From the IMG/VR virus record IMGVR_UViG_3300035070_002282, positions 1-52,385 of that record: a stretch of 52,385 nt of DNA; one strand, 5' to 3'. Source of the stretch: a virus. Each line of letters opens with the position of its first letter. Positions within the stretch are counted from its first letter, which is position 1. A model generated the notes under the pieces. It saw only the letters and a list, made by a program, of their open reading frames with translations. It searched no databases and was not told the DNA's origin. Made by a program: the position numbers and the translations under genes. Below, piece by piece: positions 51,693-52,385 of this stretch.

Positions 51693-52385
51693 TTATTGTG
51701 AAGCAGCCTTAATGTACTTGCCAAAACGGTCGTGGAATTCATCAAAACATTCTACTTCATCTGGATCAATAGGCAATGAATATTTTGTAATTGCCAATTT
51801 AACACCCATTACAACTAGCTCAGTTTCAAAATTGTCCATCATAAAACGTAAGAAGTTATTAACCTTGTCATCAAACTTCTTGTCATTTTTATCAGATGCT
51901 TCACGAAGTTCGTAGCACAAAGATACAGTCAAAGAGTACATAGCACTAATTTCTTTAGTGTTAAGCTCTTTTACTTTGCCGTCCAAAATATCGCTCGGGT
52001 TAGGCATGCTAGACGCAACTTTACGGTGCGCCATAAATTTAACAGCAAGTCCTTCGCCAATGGCACCTGACACAAGGTCTGTCATTGTAGTTTCAGGAAG
52101 ATTGTCTTCGAGCAACTCGGATACAAAAGACCACGAACGAGGCGTTGCAAAAGAGCGGCTAGGTGACTTAGGATCAAAGTCGTACAAGTCTTTCTTAGCA
52201 AAGGTTAAGTAACCTACTACGTCCTTGTGTTGACTGTTGTCTACTGCCCAGCTAAACCAGTCATCAAAGCTAACAGCAAGTTCCAAGTGAATAAAGCGGT
52301 TAGCCAACGGAGCAGGCATACGATAAGTAACACCTTTGTCAGCTTCGCGGTTACCTGCCGCAACAATCATAACATTGTCTGGCAG
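51693..52385 (-). CDS. MoxR-like AAA+ ATPase, 5' end outside window
   Basis: The frame is open to the window edge; about 230 C-terminal residues are present. It starts LPDNVMIVAAGNREADKG, with the sensor-1 asparagine in AAGN, then MPAPLANRFIHLEL, whose arginine is the probable Arg finger. The remaining part is the helical lid (SRSFATPRSWSFVSELL). Walker A and B are upstream of the window. MoxR-type ATPases act with VWA-domain proteins, and such a protein is the next gene. I considered the cobalt-chelatase subunit CobS often reported in marine phages but nothing here is specific to it. Confidence 0.75.
   Translation of the reverse strand: MPDNVMIVAAGNREADKGVTYRMPAPLANRFIHLELAVSFDDWFSWAVDNSQHKDVVGYLTFAKKDLYDFDPKSPSRSFATPRSWSFVSELLEDNLPETTMTDLVSGAIGEGLAVKFMAHRKVASSMPNPSDILDGKVKELNTKEISAMYSLTVSLCYELREASDKNDKKFDDKVNNFLRFMMDNFETELVVMGVKLAITKYSLPIDPDEVECFDEFHDRFGKYIKAASQ

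Noticed and set aside
51693-52385. Assignment as CobS (cobalt chelatase subunit)
   Set aside because: Only the C-terminal lid and Arg-finger region are visible; these features are shared by many MoxR-type ATPases and the partner is a metallopeptidase/VWA protein, so the general name is safer.
1-52385. tRNA genes, integrase, attachment sites, insertion sequences or CRISPR arrays
   Set aside because: None could be recognised by eye on either strand; no terminal repeats or spacer-repeat patterns were seen.

Overview
This window is a stretch of an AT-rich phage genome, most likely a lytic, marine T4-like myovirus. Three lines of evidence point there. (1) Long tail-fibre and tail structural genes stand at both ends. 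(2) T4-type late promoters (NATAAATA) sit just in front of tail genes at 3119, 7676, 9192 and 48729. (3) A block of small conserved proteins and a MoxR-type ATPase / metallopeptidase-VWA pair near 49-52 kb resembles what I remember from cyanophage and pelagiphage myoviruses. The host cannot be read from the sequence. I see no tRNA, integrase, insertion sequence or CRISPR array.

Layout. 1-10.2 kb (+): six virion structural genes: a very large protein cut by the window edge, three tail-fibre paralogues sharing one N-terminal domain, and two further structural proteins. 10.2-28.4 kb (+): one almost gapless, translationally coupled run of about 19 genes, begun by a strong sigma70-type promoter at 10231-10259. 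It encodes GT-A type sugar transferases (four), a second probable transferase family (three members), a GDP-mannose 3,5-epimerase with all four catalytic residues, six radical SAM enzymes, two 2-oxoglutarate (2OG) oxygenases and two methyltransferase-like proteins. 28.4-32.2 kb (-): a four-gene operon of radical SAM enzyme, miniature kinase and two eight-repeat propeller proteins. 32.2-37.9 kb (+): four 2OG oxygenases, an unknown 490-aa protein, a cysteine phosphatase and a flavin-dependent halogenase. 37.8-39.0 kb (-): a miniature adenylate-forming enzyme and a possible acetyltransferase. 39.1-43.8 kb (+): an SGNH hydrolase-like protein, a tiny basic ORF, a B12-type radical SAM enzyme, a TauD-like protein with an abnormal metal site and a methyltransferase. 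43.7-47.3 kb (-): four 2OG oxygenases and a second SGNH hydrolase. 47.3-52.4 kb (-): a tail fibre, small conserved phage proteins, the metallopeptidase/VWA protein and the edge-truncated MoxR-like ATPase.

In total there are eleven predicted 2OG-Fe(II) oxygenases, eight radical SAM enzymes, one flavin halogenase, four methyltransferase-like proteins, seven probable glycosyltransferases, two SGNH hydrolases, a kinase and a phosphatase in about 37 kb, enclosed by tail genes. The likeliest reading (inference) is a modification cassette acting on a surface glycan or on virion/tail or host peptides. No substrate or precursor peptide can be identified from the sequence. Two junctions (10241-10285 and 47281-47317) show a hairpin over a ribosome-binding region with a promoter inside it. 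This is the arrangement T4 uses to keep some genes silent on read-through transcripts.
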